DNA from: Haloechinothrix alba
GTDB lineage: Bacteria; Actinomycetota; Actinomycetes; Mycobacteriales; Pseudonocardiaceae
Direction: 5' to 3'
Assembly (NCBI RefSeq): GCF_900188115.1
Contig: NZ_FZNW01000010.1
Span: forward strand, 62,001-126,000
Length of the DNA: 64,000 nucleotides
Below are positions 19,601 through 28,747 of this stretch, piece after piece; positions within the stretch are counted from its first letter, which is position 1, and every line of letters begins with the position of its first letter. The notes below the pieces were generated by a model that searched no databases, was not told where the DNA came from, and saw only the letters and a list, made by a program, of their open reading frames with translations. The position numbers and the translations under genes are program-made.

Positions 19601-19740
19601 ACCGGGAAGGCTACCGGGCTCGGTCTGGGGTGGCGGGACGAGTACGACACGGATGCCCTGTGTGTGCGTAAGACTCCTGGTCGTGACGAACGGCCCGGCT
19701 TGCGGGCGGGGTCGCGAGGGCGGGTAGGTAGGCTGTGAGA

Positions 19741-20172
19741 ATGGCCGATGCTGGGCAGGAACGCACGCTCGCGAGCCGTTTGCGGCTGGCAGTGGTACGT
19801 CTGAACCGGAGGTTGCGCGCGCAGCGGTTGAGCACCAATGTCTCGCTCACGCAGTTGTCGGCCCTGTCGACACTGCACAAGTGCGGGGCGATGACGCCGG
19901 GTCAGCTCGCCGCGAAAGAGGGAGTGCAGCCGCCGTCGATGACGCGCGTGATCGTGGCGCTCGAGCAGCTCGGCTATATCGCGAGGACGGCCCACCCCAC
20001 GGACGGGCGGCAGGCCATCGTGGAGCTCAGCCAGGCAGGTGTCGACTACGTGCACGCCAACATCACGATGCGGGAGGCGTGGCTGGACGAGCGGCTCGCC
20101 CAGCTGTCCGAGGAGGAACGCGCGGTGCTGGCCAGGGCAGCGGAGATCATCGAACGGATGGCCGCGCAGTAG
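19741..20172 (+). CDS. MarR family transcriptional regulator (Rv0880-like)
   Basis: A 143-residue dimeric winged-helix regulator. The domain runs from LRLAVVRLNRRLRAQRL through the recognition helix region (MTPGQLAAKEGVQPPSMTRVIVALEQLGYI) and the wing (ARTAHPTDGRQAIVELS) to the C-terminal dimerisation helix. It corresponds in position and sequence type to M. tuberculosis Rv0880. The ATG at 19741 follows TAGGCT (19729-19734) by six bases, so the GTG at 19735 is less likely. Its targets are unknown; the divergent DUF2530 gene shares the promoter region and could be one. Confidence 0.9.
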   Translation: MADAGQERTLASRLRLAVVRLNRRLRAQRLSTNVSLTQLSALSTLHKCGAMTPGQLAAKEGVQPPSMTRVIVALEQLGYIARTAHPTDGRQAIVELSQAGVDYVHANITMREAWLDERLAQLSEEERAVLARAAEIIERMAAQ

Positions 20173-20211
20173 TCGCGGCGGTAGGGGTATGAGCCCATGG
20201 GAAAGAACCCC

Positions 20212-20240
20212 TTGCCGAATAGATGAGGTTAGGCTAACCT
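20212..20240 (+). promoter_or_regulatory. predicted promoter of the iron-box mini-gene
   Basis: TTGCCG (20212-20217) and TAACCT (20235-20240) are separated by 17 bases, a standard -35/-10 layout. The -10 ends five bases before an ATG at 20246. The IdeR-type box covers the spacer and the -10, the classic arrangement for repression by iron-loaded IdeR/DtxR. Confidence 0.6.
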
Positions 20241-20242
20241 TA
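20224..20242. promoter_or_regulatory. IdeR/DtxR iron box
   Basis: TGAGGTTAGGCTAACCTTA agrees with the IdeR consensus TTAGGTTAGGCTAACCTAA at 17 of 19 positions and contains the palindromic core AGGTTAGGCTAACCT. It is the only good iron box noticed in the window. The only plus-strand product it can control is the short element at 20246-20335; the next gene on the right is convergent. Confidence 0.85.
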
Positions 20243-20245
20243 TAC

Positions 20246-20335
20246 ATGTCCGCTTCGTGGTGGGAGCGGCAGTCAGTTCGGGAACAGGCGGGGTCCCGTC
20301 GCGGCACTGTCCGTGGCGGGACCCCGTGCTCGTAG
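20246..20335 (+). CDS. candidate iron-repressed 29-residue mini-protein or small RNA
   Basis: A short frame starting at the ATG five bases after the -10 encodes a 29-residue peptide beginning MSASWWERQSVREQ and ending GGTPCS; it is Arg/Ser/Gly-rich with two tryptophans. A hairpin (20289-20326) lies inside its last codons, so transcription probably stops about 90 bases after it starts. The element therefore could be a leaderless small protein, or a short iron-responsive RNA comparable in design to mycobacterial MrsI. No homologue is recognised. Nothing downstream on the same strand could be regulated by read-through for at least 2 kb. Confidence 0.45.
   Translation: MSASWWERQSVREQAGSRRGTVRGGTPCS
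20289..20326 (+). terminator. hairpin ending the iron-box transcript
   Basis: A perfect 10-bp inverted repeat (CGGGGTCCCG at 20289-20298, CGGGACCCCG at 20317-20326) with an 18-base loop. A second short palindrome, GTAGGGAACCCTAC (20332-20345), follows at the 3' end of the convergent gene. Confidence 0.6.
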
Positions 20336-20341
20336 GGAACC

Positions 20342-21118
20342 CTACCGGTGGTGCGCCACGGCGGGCACGCGATCGAGCTCGACGCCGAAGCGGGAGCGGT
20401 AGGTGGCGAGCACATCCTCGTCGGTGTCCAGCACGGTCTCGCTGCGTCGCTCGTGCACGGACTCGATGAGCCGGTTACCGCTGACGGTGACGCGCCCGCC
20501 CGGCACTCGACGTGAGCAGGTCGTGTTCCTCGTGAAGTGGGACTCCGGGCAGGTGGCGTGATACCAGCAGGTCGGCACGAAGTCGCGCAGCTCGCGGCCC
20601 CGTGCCTCGAGCCGGTAGGTGGGTGTGTCACTGCGGTAGACGTCATGGTCCCCGTCGCCGACCGGCACGATGCGGTACTCGCCATCCTCGTCGGGTTGCG
20701 GCTCGCGGGAGTCGAGCCGCAAGGGGCGCACGGGGCCGCGCCCGAAGCCGACGTCGACCAGCCAGGGCTCGTCCAGGTCGACCCGTAGCGCGAGGTGGTC
20801 GAACGGTGGGCCGAGGTCGCCGTCGCCGGTGTACACCCGTGCCGACAGGTGTGTGACGGTGAACCCCAGGGCGCGCAGCAGCATGGCGAACGCGCCGTTG
20901 AGCTCGTAACAGAAGCCGCCTCGTCTGCGGTGGACCAGCTTGTCCACCAGGCCGGCCTCCTCGAGCTCGATGCGTTCGCCGAGGTGGATGGACAGGTTCT
21001 CGAAGGGGACGGTCTCCAGGTGCCGGACATGCAGCTCCGCAAGGGTCTGCCGGTCGGCCGCTGTGACGTGCGGCGCTGCGATGCGGTGCAGGTAGGACTC
21101 GACGGTGACGGGATCCAT
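20342..21118 (-). CDS. nat: arylamine N-acetyltransferase
   Basis: A 258-residue NAT. The catalytic triad is visible: Cys70 in RRGGFCYELN, His108 in PPFDHLALRV and Asp122 in WLVDVGFG. The enzyme transfers acetyl or longer acyl groups from CoA to arylamines and hydrazines; in mycobacteria it is linked to cholesterol catabolism and isoniazid acetylation. The ATG at 21118 gives the normal N-terminus (MDPVTVESYLHRI). A 20-bp palindrome (21135-21154) overlapping a TTGACT hexamer lies just upstream and is repeated upstream of sodA. The gene converges on the iron-box element. Confidence 0.93.
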   Translation of the reverse strand: MDPVTVESYLHRIAAPHVTAADRQTLAELHVRHLETVPFENLSIHLGERIELEEAGLVDKLVHRRRGGFCYELNGAFAMLLRALGFTVTHLSARVYTGDGDLGPPFDHLALRVDLDEPWLVDVGFGRGPVRPLRLDSREPQPDEDGEYRIVPVGDGDHDVYRSDTPTYRLEARGRELRDFVPTCWYHATCPESHFTRNTTCSRRVPGGRVTVSGNRLIESVHERRSETVLDTDEDVLATYRSRFGVELDRVPAVAHHR

Positions 21119-21134
21119 GAGTGCAGAGCGTGTC

Positions 21135-21157
21135 ACTTCGAGCGCGGTCGAAGTCAA
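21135..21157 (-). promoter_or_regulatory. palindromic operator candidate upstream of nat (copy A)
   Basis: ACTTCGA (21135-21141) and TCGAAGT (21148-21154) form a 7-bp inverted repeat with a 6-base spacer. On the minus strand it is preceded by TTGACT (21152-21157), a good -35. A palindrome overlapping the -35 and reaching toward the -10 is the usual layout for MerR-family activators. It lies 17 bases upstream of the nat start codon. Confidence 0.5.
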
Positions 21158-21222
21158 TCGGTTTCCCGCGGCGCCTGGATGCCGGGTTCCCACCCCCGCC
21201 GACCGGCGGGTGACACGAGAAA

Positions 21223-21252
21223 CGGGGCCCTCCCCTCGCGGGGAGAGCCCCG
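21223..21252. terminator. hairpin downstream of sodA
   Basis: Arms 21223-21235 and 21240-21252 pair over 13 positions with one mismatch and a 4-base loop. A perfect 16-base palindrome, GGCCTGTGCACAGGCC (21254-21269), lies immediately beside it, on the sodA side. Both are well placed to end the sodA transcript. Confidence 0.7.
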
Positions 21253-21306
21253 GGGCCTGTGCACAGGCCGGCTGATGCGTAGGGACGCGAGACGGGCCGC
21301 GCTCGA

Positions 21307-21930
21307 TCAGGAGAGCAGCAGGCCGTTACCGCCGTTGCGGGCGTTGTCGAAGCGGCGCCCGATCTCCGCCCAGTTGTAAACGTTCCACAGCGCCTTGACG
21401 TAGTCCGCCTTCACGTTCTTGTACTGCAGGTAGAACGCGTGCTCCCACACGTCGGTCATCATGATCGGCACGGTCGGCAGCGCCAGGTTGTTGTGGTGGT
21501 CACGCAGCTGCTGGATGATCAGCTTCTTGCCGATCGGGTCCCAGGACAGCGCGGCCCAGCCGTTGCCCTGGATGGTGGTGGCAGCGGCGTTGTAGTGCGC
21601 CTGGAACTTGTCGAACGAGCCGAAGCTCTCGTCGATCGCGGCCGCGAGCTCGCCCGTGGGCTTGTCGCCGCCTTCCGGGTGCAGGATCTTCCACCACACG
21701 ACGTGGTTGGCGTGCCCGGCCAGGTTGAAGGCCAGCGTGGTCTCCAGGCCGACGATGGAGCCGTAGTCACCCGCCTCGCGGGCGGCCTCGAGCTTCTCCA
21801 TCGTGTCGTTGGCACCCTTGACGTAGGTCGCGTGGTGCTTGCTGTGGTGCAGCTCGTTGATCTCGCCGGAGATGTGCGGTTCGAGCGCACCGTAGTCGTA
21901 GTCGAGTTCAGGAAGCTCGTACAGGGCCAT
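21307..21930 (-). CDS. sodA: superoxide dismutase (Fe/Mn family)
   Basis: A 207-residue cytosolic SOD that converts superoxide to peroxide and oxygen. The metal ligands are His28, His76, Asp160 and His164 (the last two in [11 protein letters not shown]). The residue pair DHHNN near 144-148 resembles actinobacterial SODs with a second-shell His in place of the Gln found elsewhere. A strong AAGGAGG ribosome-binding site lies seven bases upstream. TACAGT, about 35 bases before the start on the minus strand, could be a -10. A second candidate promoter with the nat-type palindrome lies near 22.05 kb. Metal preference cannot be decided from sequence alone. Confidence 0.96.
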   Translation of the reverse strand: MALYELPELDYDYGALEPHISGEINELHHSKHHATYVKGANDTMEKLEAAREAGDYGSIVGLETTLAFNLAGHANHVVWWKILHPEGGDKPTGELAAAIDESFGSFDKFQAHYNAAATTIQGNGWAALSWDPIGKKLIIQQLRDHHNNLALPTVPIMMTDVWEHAFYLQYKNVKADYVKALWNVYNWAEIGRRFDNARNGGNGLLLS

Positions 21931-22049
21931 GCGCCCTCCTTGGGTTCGGTTGTGTCACTGTACCGATGACGTTCGCTTACCCAACCTAGTAGTGCGCGCG
22001 GTAGCGGGCGAACGGGGTGCACCGGTGATCTTCCGGCGCCACCTTGCTC

Positions 22050-22071
22050 CTTCGAGCACGCTCGAAGTCAA
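22050..22071 (-). promoter_or_regulatory. palindromic operator candidate upstream of sodA (copy B)
   Basis: CTTCGAGC (22050-22057) and GCTCGAAG (22060-22067) form an 8-bp inverted repeat with a 2-base centre. TTGACT on the minus strand (22066-22071) runs into it, exactly as in copy A upstream of nat; over the shared 22 bases only two differ. Transcription from here would run toward sodA, about 105 bases away. Confidence 0.5.
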
Positions 22072-22123
22072 CGCGAGTGTTGCGGGAACCACATCGCGCT
22101 TATCTATATATCGACAAATTTCC

Positions 22124-22801
22124 TTATGCTGCCTGGAGTTCGGGGATGTCCTCGGCGAGCTCACCGAGCACCGCGATGTTCAGCTCGTAGGCCAGCAAGG
22201 ACTCCTCCACGACGGACCGTCGCTCGCGGTCGGTCCACGGCGAACTGTCCAGGAGCGCGCGATACGTGGTGCGGAACGCGTGCGGGTTCGTGATGCGGTC
22301 GAACCGGTAGAAGAGTGCACCGTCGTCCGTGATGCCGTACGTGTCGCGCAGCAGCCGCCGCACGACCTGGCCACCGGCGAGGTCGCCGAGGTAGCGGGTG
22401 TAGTGGTGCGCGACCAGCCCGGCCGCGCTGTCGAACGCGACCGCGCGCATCCGCTTGCAGTACCTGCGCGTGGCGGGTAACGGGTCGATCGCCGTGCGCC
22501 ACCCTGGGCCGAGCAGGTAGGCGAGGTCGGCGGAGAGCGCGGGTAGCCGGGTGAGCTCGTCCAGCGCGAAACGTCCCCCGAGCGGGTGGTGACGCATCGC
22601 GCGGGTGGCTTCCTCCAGCGTGTGGTACACGAAGTAGTACTGGCCCGCCAGTTGGGCGTAGCTCTCGATGCTCAGCGACCCCGCGAGCAGCTCGGTCATG
22701 TATCGCGACCGGTGCGCGCGGTCGTGCGCCTCGCGCGTGGCGCTCCGCAGCGCCTGGGACAGCGAAACCAGATCCGTCGGGTGCTGCGGTGCGTGCGCCA
22801 T
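22124..22801 (-). CDS. heme oxygenase (biliverdin-producing)
   Basis: A 225-residue all-helical heme oxygenase that opens heme to biliverdin, CO and iron. The proximal histidine is His26 (TREAHDRAHRSRYM), and the distal helix carries the glycine-rich YLGDLAGGQVVRRL. Other family blocks are YYFVYHTLEEA and VAHHYTRYLGDL. It would release iron from heme and so belongs functionally with iron supply. No IdeR box was found in its own short upstream region, while a good one lies 2 kb away at the mini-gene. The start ATG has a weak CGGAG ribosome-binding site. It is transcribed toward sodA. Confidence 0.93.
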   Translation of the reverse strand: MAHAPQHPTDLVSLSQALRSATREAHDRAHRSRYMTELLAGSLSIESYAQLAGQYYFVYHTLEEATRAMRHHPLGGRFALDELTRLPALSADLAYLLGPGWRTAIDPLPATRRYCKRMRAVAFDSAAGLVAHHYTRYLGDLAGGQVVRRLLRDTYGITDDGALFYRFDRITNPHAFRTTYRALLDSSPWTDRERRSVVEESLLAYELNIAVLGELAEDIPELQAA

Positions 22802-22878
22802 GAATGACTCCGTACCGTGTTCGAAATGTCACAAGCCGTCAGTGTGAGCTTAAGGTACGGGGGCGTCCGGGACCACCC

Positions 22879-24537
22879 CTAGAGCAGGCTCCATTCGTGT
22901 ACCGGCGCGCCGTCCACGGCGCGGTCGATGTAGCCGGCGAGCATCCGGTTCAACGCCTCGCGCCGGTCGAAACCGCGCGCCTCCAGCCGCATCACGGACT
23001 CGCGCTGCCAGTCCGAGCCGTTACGCCGGGCGATGCACCGCTGCCGCAGCACATCGAGGTAGTGGTCGGCGAGGGCAGCGGGGACGCCGGAGGACCGCAG
23101 GCCCTCGTGCGCCAGCGGGATCAGCACCCGCAGGGCGAGCTCGTCCGGGGGGACCCACCCGATACCCGGCCAGTACAGGTCCGCGTGCATCCCGTGCCGC
23201 GCACCCGCGTAGAGGTTCTCCTCGGCTGCCTGGAAGGACATCTGCGTCCAGACCGGCCGCTCGGCGTCGGCGAGGGCGCGCTGCGCACCGTAGAAGAACG
23301 CCGCGTTGGCGAGCATGTCGATCACGGTAGGGCCTGCGGGCAGCACGCGGTTCTCGATGCGCAGGTGGGGAGTGCCGTCGACGACGTCGTAGACAGGGCG
23401 GTTCCAGCGCCAGACGGTGCCGTTGTGCATGCGCAACTCGGACAGCTGTGGTGCCGCCCCTGCTTCCAGGGTCTCCAGCGGGTCCTCGGCGTCCGTTTCG
23501 GGCAGCAGGCCGGGGAAGTACCGGACGTTCTCCTCGAAAAGGTCGAAGATCGAGGTGACCCACCGCTCGCCGAACCACACCCTCGGGCGTACGCCCTGGG
23601 TCTTCAGCTCCTCCGGCCTGGTGTCGGTGGCCTGCAGGAACAGCGGTACCCGCGTCTCGTGCCAGAGGGCCTTGCCGAGCAGGAACGGGGAGTTGGCGCC
23701 GATGGCGAGCTGTACGCCGGCCAGGCACTGGGCCGCGTTCCAGTGCGTGGCGAAATCCTCCGGCGCTACCTGCAGATGCAGCTGGGCCGAGGTACACGCC
23801 GCCTCGGGAAGGATCGTGTCGGCGTAGCTGTACAGCCGGTCGGGCGAGCTTCCCGGCAGCGGCTCCCCGTCCATCTGCAGCAGCGTCCGTTCGCCCCGCG
23901 CAGCCAGGATCTCGTTGTTGAGCAGGCAGTACCGCTGGTTGTCCGTCAGCCACTCGGTGCGGAAGTGCTCGCTCGTCAGTGTGGGCAGGATGCCGATGGT
24001 CACCAGGTCCCCGCACGCGTCGCGGGCAGTCGAGGCGGCACCCGTGAGGTACCCGTGCAGCTCTCGCTCCAGCTCGCCGAGGGAGTCGCCTGCCAGTGGC
24101 CGAGGGCGTACGTTGAGCTCGAGGTTGTGCTTGCCCAGCTCCGTGGTGAACACCGGGTCGCCGAGCCGCTCGAGCATCAGCGTGTTGCTCATCGACGGGC
24201 GCAACTCCGGGTCCACGAGATTCAGCTCGAGCTCGAGACCGATCCGCTTGTGCGGGAAGGAGAAGCTGCCGTCGGCGAGCATCCGCTCCAGCGCGTCCAG
24301 GCAGCGCTGCACCTTGTGCCGGTACGGCATCCGGTCGCGCGGGCTGAGCGGCTCGGCCGCGGCAGCGGTTCCGGCAGGTTCGGCACTCACGTCGCCGTGC
24401 CCCGCACCGCCCTGGTGCGGGATGTGCGTGTAGCTCTGCCCGGTATGTTCGCTATCGGCGGCCCAGGCGCGGCTCTCCGGGAAGCTGACAGGTTCCTCCT
24501 GCGCATCCGTAGCTGCGCCACAGCTTGTTGTCACCAC
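22879..24537 (-). CDS. glutamate-cysteine ligase-like (GCS2 family) carboxylate-amine ligase
   Basis: A 552-residue protein of the GCS2 superfamily: KRIGLELELNLVDPELRPS (glutamate and metal binding), FTTELGKHNLELNVRPRPL, and the late block HLRIENRVLPAGPTVIDMLANAAFF. Such enzymes make gamma-glutamyl or other amide bonds with ATP; the actinobacterial forms are annotated as glutamate-cysteine ligases, although most actinobacteria use mycothiol in place of glutathione, so the true substrate is uncertain. The GTG start is preceded by a GAGGTGA ribosome-binding site; the first 75 residues are poorly conserved and a downstream start is possible. It is divergent from the SpoU methyltransferase gene. 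Confidence 0.78.
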   Translation of the reverse strand: MVTTSCGAATDAQEEPVSFPESRAWAADSEHTGQSYTHIPHQGGAGHGDVSAEPAGTAAAAEPLSPRDRMPYRHKVQRCLDALERMLADGSFSFPHKRIGLELELNLVDPELRPSMSNTLMLERLGDPVFTTELGKHNLELNVRPRPLAGDSLGELERELHGYLTGAASTARDACGDLVTIGILPTLTSEHFRTEWLTDNQRYCLLNNEILAARGERTLLQMDGEPLPGSSPDRLYSYADTILPEAACTSAQLHLQVAPEDFATHWNAAQCLAGVQLAIGANSPFLLGKALWHETRVPLFLQATDTRPEELKTQGVRPRVWFGERWVTSIFDLFEENVRYFPGLLPETDAEDPLETLEAGAAPQLSELRMHNGTVWRWNRPVYDVVDGTPHLRIENRVLPAGPTVIDMLANAAFFYGAQRALADAERPVWTQMSFQAAEENLYAGARHGMHADLYWPGIGWVPPDELALRVLIPLAHEGLRSSGVPAALADHYLDVLRQRCIARRNGSDWQRESVMRLEARGFDRREALNRMLAGYIDRAVDGAPVHEWSLL

Positions 24538-24850
24538 TCACCTCGACCATCACTCTCTCGACCGCACGCACTCCTGGATGGCACACCTGTGGCGGACCCC
24601 GACGGCTCACCGTGACACAGCACCTCCGTGGCCTGCTAGCGGCCAAATTGGTGCACCCGTACGGGATTCTGATCACTCTGTGCATTGTCAGCGGGCAGCT
24701 TCGCGTACGACGACGAGTATGCGGGTGAAATCGCCGGGCTCGCGCCGCCGGTCGGGGCGCTACGCGTAGCGGTGCTCGTGCACCGTGCGAACGGCACGTG
24801 GCGCCGGTGCGCGGCTCGTGGCGGACCAGCCGGGTGGCACACTCTGAAGG
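24538..24850. promoter_or_regulatory. 313-base divergent intergenic region
   Basis: No gene seen. It must hold the promoters of the leftward GCS2-type ligase and the rightward SpoU methyltransferase. A perfect palindrome GCTACGCGTAGC is at 24759-24770, and the central part is somewhat AT-richer. CACACT (24838-24843) sits seven bases before the methyltransferase ATG and may be a weak -10 for a leaderless transcript. Confidence 0.5.
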
Positions 24851-25693
24851 ATGGCCGAGGTGATCCGCGTCGCCAGCAGTACCGACCGGAGGGTCGATGA
24901 CTTTCGTGATCTCGCCCGCGCGGACCGCAGGCCGGACCGCCCTGGCGGGCGGGGACTGGTGATCGCGGAGGGAACCGTGGTCGTGCGGCGCATGCTGGCC
25001 TCGCCGTACCCGATCCGGGCCGTGCTCGGGGTGCAGCGCCGGGTGACCGAGCTGGCCGACGATCTCGACGGGTTGGACGTGCCGGTGTACGTCGCCTGCG
25101 CGGATACCATGGCGGAGATCGTCGGGTTCCACCTCAACAGGGGCGTCCTCGCGGTGGCCGGCCGTGCCTGCCTTCCGGACGCGGAGGCCGTCGCGGGACA
25201 GGCGTCGACGGTCGCGGTGCTGGAAGGCGTCGGTGACCACGAGAACCTCGGAGCGCTGTTCCGTAACGTCGCCGCGCTCGGCGTGGATGGCGTCCTGCTG
25301 GGGCCCGGGTGTTCCGACCCGCTGTACCGCCGCAGCGTGCGGGTGTCGATGGGGACGGTGCTGCGGGTACCGTTCGCGCCGCTCGCCCCGTGGCCGGACG
25401 GCGTCGACCTGCTGCGCGGGTACGGCTTCCACGTCGCGGCACTCACGCCGTCCGCAGGCTCGCAGGATCTCGCCGGGTTCGCCGGGCGCGGTGACCGGCG
25501 CGTGGCCCTGCTGCTCGGCTCGGAGGGTCACGGGTTGTCCCGGGAGGCCATCGAAGCGGCGGACACCGCCGTGCACATCCCCATGGCGGACGGGGTCGAC
25601 TCGCTCAACATCGCGACCGCGGGCGCGGTCGCGTTCTACGAGCTGACCAGCAGGGTCGCGCACGACCCGGACAGGGGTGGCGTGCGTGGCTGA
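24851..25693 (+). CDS. SpoU/TrmH family RNA 2'-O-ribose methyltransferase (Rv0881-like)
   Basis: A 280-residue SPOUT methyltransferase. The three SpoU motifs are clear: ENLGALFRNVAALGVDGVLL, VALLLGSEGHGLS and VHIPMADGVDSLNIATAGAVAFYEL, which form the knotted SAM site. An N-terminal substrate-binding region (VIAEGTVVVRRMLASPYPIRAVL) precedes it. It is expected to 2'-O-methylate rRNA or tRNA; the exact nucleotide cannot be told. Position and type match M. tuberculosis Rv0881, in the block with the MarR regulator, DUF2530 and sepH. A CACACT hexamer seven bases upstream suggests a leaderless start. Confidence 0.92.
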   Translation: MAEVIRVASSTDRRVDDFRDLARADRRPDRPGGRGLVIAEGTVVVRRMLASPYPIRAVLGVQRRVTELADDLDGLDVPVYVACADTMAEIVGFHLNRGVLAVAGRACLPDAEAVAGQASTVAVLEGVGDHENLGALFRNVAALGVDGVLLGPGCSDPLYRRSVRVSMGTVLRVPFAPLAPWPDGVDLLRGYGFHVAALTPSAGSQDLAGFAGRGDRRVALLLGSEGHGLSREAIEAADTAVHIPMADGVDSLNIATAGAVAFYELTSRVAHDPDRGGVRG

Positions 25694-25771
25694 TGTGTGA
25701 GCCCGCAGGATCCGGCGGGGAGGGCAGGCTACCGTGAAGACACCGATCCTGGGCTGACGAGGAGGTGCGGG

Positions 25772-26437
25772 GTGGAGCTGCGGATCCACGACGGGCGCGC
25801 GGTGCTGGCCGAACGCGACGGCGCCGGCGGCGAGGACGCGGCTCGGGAGATCCGGCCCGAGCAGCTCCCGCTCGGCGCGGAGCTTGCCGCGGCGCTGCAC
25901 GAGTGGGCGCGGGTGGGCAGCGCGGTGCAGCAGGCGCGGGACGGCCGCAAGGCAGGGCTCAGTGAGCCCGGACAGGACGCGATGGGTCTGATCACGCAGC
26001 GGGGACGCCAGCTTGCAGGCAGGGTGGCCACGCAGTTGCGCAGGCCCGTGCACGTGATCGACCCGGTGAGCGGGGCAGCGAGCGTCGCGGTGCCCGACCC
26101 GGCCGCGAGCGAGCAGGGCGGCCCCCGGCACGCCAGCCCGCACGGGACGCGACTGTTCCGCAGATCCCCCGGGGAACCGACCCCGTGGGGATCCGGGCTG
26201 GCCGTGTCCGCGTTCACGGGGGTCTTCGTCTTCGTCGGGCTGCTCGCGCTGGGCAGGGCCACCGACGGCGGTTCCGGCGACAGCTGGCACTCGCTGGCGG
26301 CGGCGCTGCTTGTCACGCTCGGCCTGGCGCCGTCGCTCTGGCTGGGACGCCGGGTACCTGTGCTGCGCTGGGTGTGCTTCGGGGCCGCGGCCGGGGTCGT
26401 CGCGTCCTGGGCGGCATTGCTGGTCACCTGGTTGTAG
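25772..26437 (+). CDS. DUF2537-like membrane protein
   Basis: A 221-residue protein with a soluble N-terminal half (ELRIHDGRAVLAERDG to RRPVHVIDP) and three membrane spans in the C-terminal half (about residues 140-160, 172-190 and 200-220). It resembles the actinobacterial DUF2537 family, function unknown. The GTG at 25772 was chosen because GAGGAGG ends six bases upstream; a longer frame to 25697 lacks such support. It is convergent with sepH, and the preceding methyltransferase may be cotranscribed with it. Confidence 0.65.
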   Translation: MELRIHDGRAVLAERDGAGGEDAAREIRPEQLPLGAELAAALHEWARVGSAVQQARDGRKAGLSEPGQDAMGLITQRGRQLAGRVATQLRRPVHVIDPVSGAASVAVPDPAASEQGGPRHASPHGTRLFRRSPGEPTPWGSGLAVSAFTGVFVFVGLLALGRATDGGSGDSWHSLAAALLVTLGLAPSLWLGRRVPVLRWVCFGAAAGVVASWAALLVTWL

Positions 26438-26498
26438 CCGGCACGCACCCAGGGTTCGAGCCCTCGGCAGCAGGGCGGTACGGGGCGTTCGCCCGGGC

Positions 26499-27443
26499 TC
26501 AGCTGCCGCGCTGGGAACGGACGCCGAGCAGCACATCCTCCCAGGCAGGCACCACCGGGTGGTGCTTCCTGCGCCGCACGCCGGACCCGTCGGCGTTGTC
26601 CGGACCCGCGGGAACGGTGGGCAGCTCGGTGGTGTCGTCGTCGGGTTCCGGTGCGGGCACGTCCGCCCCGGTCATGCCGGTACCGGAACGCTCGGTGCCG
26701 TGCGTGGCGGGTGGTGTGCCGCCGTGGGGTAGCTGCCCGTTGTGCGCGTGGTAGCTCTCGCCGTCGGCGTCACCGTCGGCGTCGAGCGTGGGCTGCTCGG
26801 TGACGGGCGCCGTACGGGCAGCGGAGATCGGCTCCACGGGGCGCAGCGTGCGCGGGCTGCGATGCGCGTGCGGGTTGAGCATCTCCTCGGCATCGGCGTC
26901 GAGGTCGGTGACGGTGCCGCCGTGCGATCCCTGGGTGAACACCCAGTGCGCGGTGTTGTCCGAACGACCGGCCGCCCACCGTAGCTGGATGACCCACTTG
27001 CCGTCCTCGCCGCGCCACGCGTCCCAGCCTGCCTTGGTGTAGTCCTGACCGCGCACCCCGAACGCGTGCGCGACCACTTCACCGAGCGTGCGGACATCCG
27101 GCCCGTCCTCCCGGACCGGGTGCGCCTGCTGGGCGAGCTCGGCGATGCGGGCACGCTCGAGCAGGACGGGGTGGGCGTACCGCTCGACTCGCTGCACGGG
27201 GATGCCGGCGCTGGTCGCCACGTGCTCGACGGACTCCCCGCCCCGGATCCGCGCCTGGATCTCGCGTGGCCGCATGTGGCTCTCCAACTCGATCTGGATC
27301 TGTCCAAGCCGCGTGATGTCGCCGCGGGCGGCCGCGCGTAGCCGGTCGTCGGCGGGAATCTGGAACTGTTCGCCGGTGTCGGGATGCTCGCAGACGACGG
27401 ACGTGCCGTCCTCTTCCAACCCGACAACCCTCAGCGTGCGCAT
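26499..27443 (-). CDS. sepH: septation protein SepH
   Basis: A 314-residue actinobacterial cell-division protein. The conserved N-terminal region (MRTLRVVGLEEDGTSVVCEH to VRTLGEVVAHAFGVRG) includes a helix-turn-helix segment (GGESVEHVATSAGIPVQRVER). A tryptophan-rich block (DAWRGEDGKWVIQLRWAAGRSD, residues about 135-165) and a long acidic disordered tail follow, ending with a conserved short motif HHPVVPAWEDVLLGVRS. In Streptomyces and mycobacteria SepH binds FtsZ and promotes its assembly into rings. A GGAGG-type site precedes the ATG. It lies directly after serC on the same strand, as in M. tuberculosis (Rv0883c, Rv0884c). Confidence 0.92.
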   Translation of the reverse strand: MRTLRVVGLEEDGTSVVCEHPDTGEQFQIPADDRLRAAARGDITRLGQIQIELESHMRPREIQARIRGGESVEHVATSAGIPVQRVERYAHPVLLERARIAELAQQAHPVREDGPDVRTLGEVVAHAFGVRGQDYTKAGWDAWRGEDGKWVIQLRWAAGRSDNTAHWVFTQGSHGGTVTDLDADAEEMLNPHAHRSPRTLRPVEPISAARTAPVTEQPTLDADGDADGESYHAHNGQLPHGGTPPATHGTERSGTGMTGADVPAPEPDDDTTELPTVPAGPDNADGSGVRRRKHHPVVPAWEDVLLGVRSQRGS

Positions 27444-27548
27444 CTCCCGCCTCCCACGACGTAACGTACTGCGCGCTCAGGATAGTTCGGCGAGTCGGCT
27501 TGACCCGGCAGGCACGCCGAGTCGTGAGTGATCTTGTCGCGAACGACA

Positions 27549-27583
27549 GCGTGGTGGTCACCCGTTCGGGGTGACCACCACGC
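27549..27583. terminator. hairpin terminator downstream of serC
   Basis: A perfect 15-bp inverted repeat (27549-27563 and 27569-27583) with a 5-base loop GTTCG, 25 bases after the serC stop. It should separate serC from sepH, which are on the same strand. Confidence 0.8.
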
Positions 27584-27607
27584 GTGATTCGATCGGTTTG
27601 CCGAGTA

Positions 27608-28747
<1,140 letters not shown>

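Noticed and set aside
21960-22000. A second iron box upstream of sodA (CTAGGTTGGGTAAGC on the minus strand)
   Set aside because: Only a half-site resembles the IdeR consensus; the other half does not pair.
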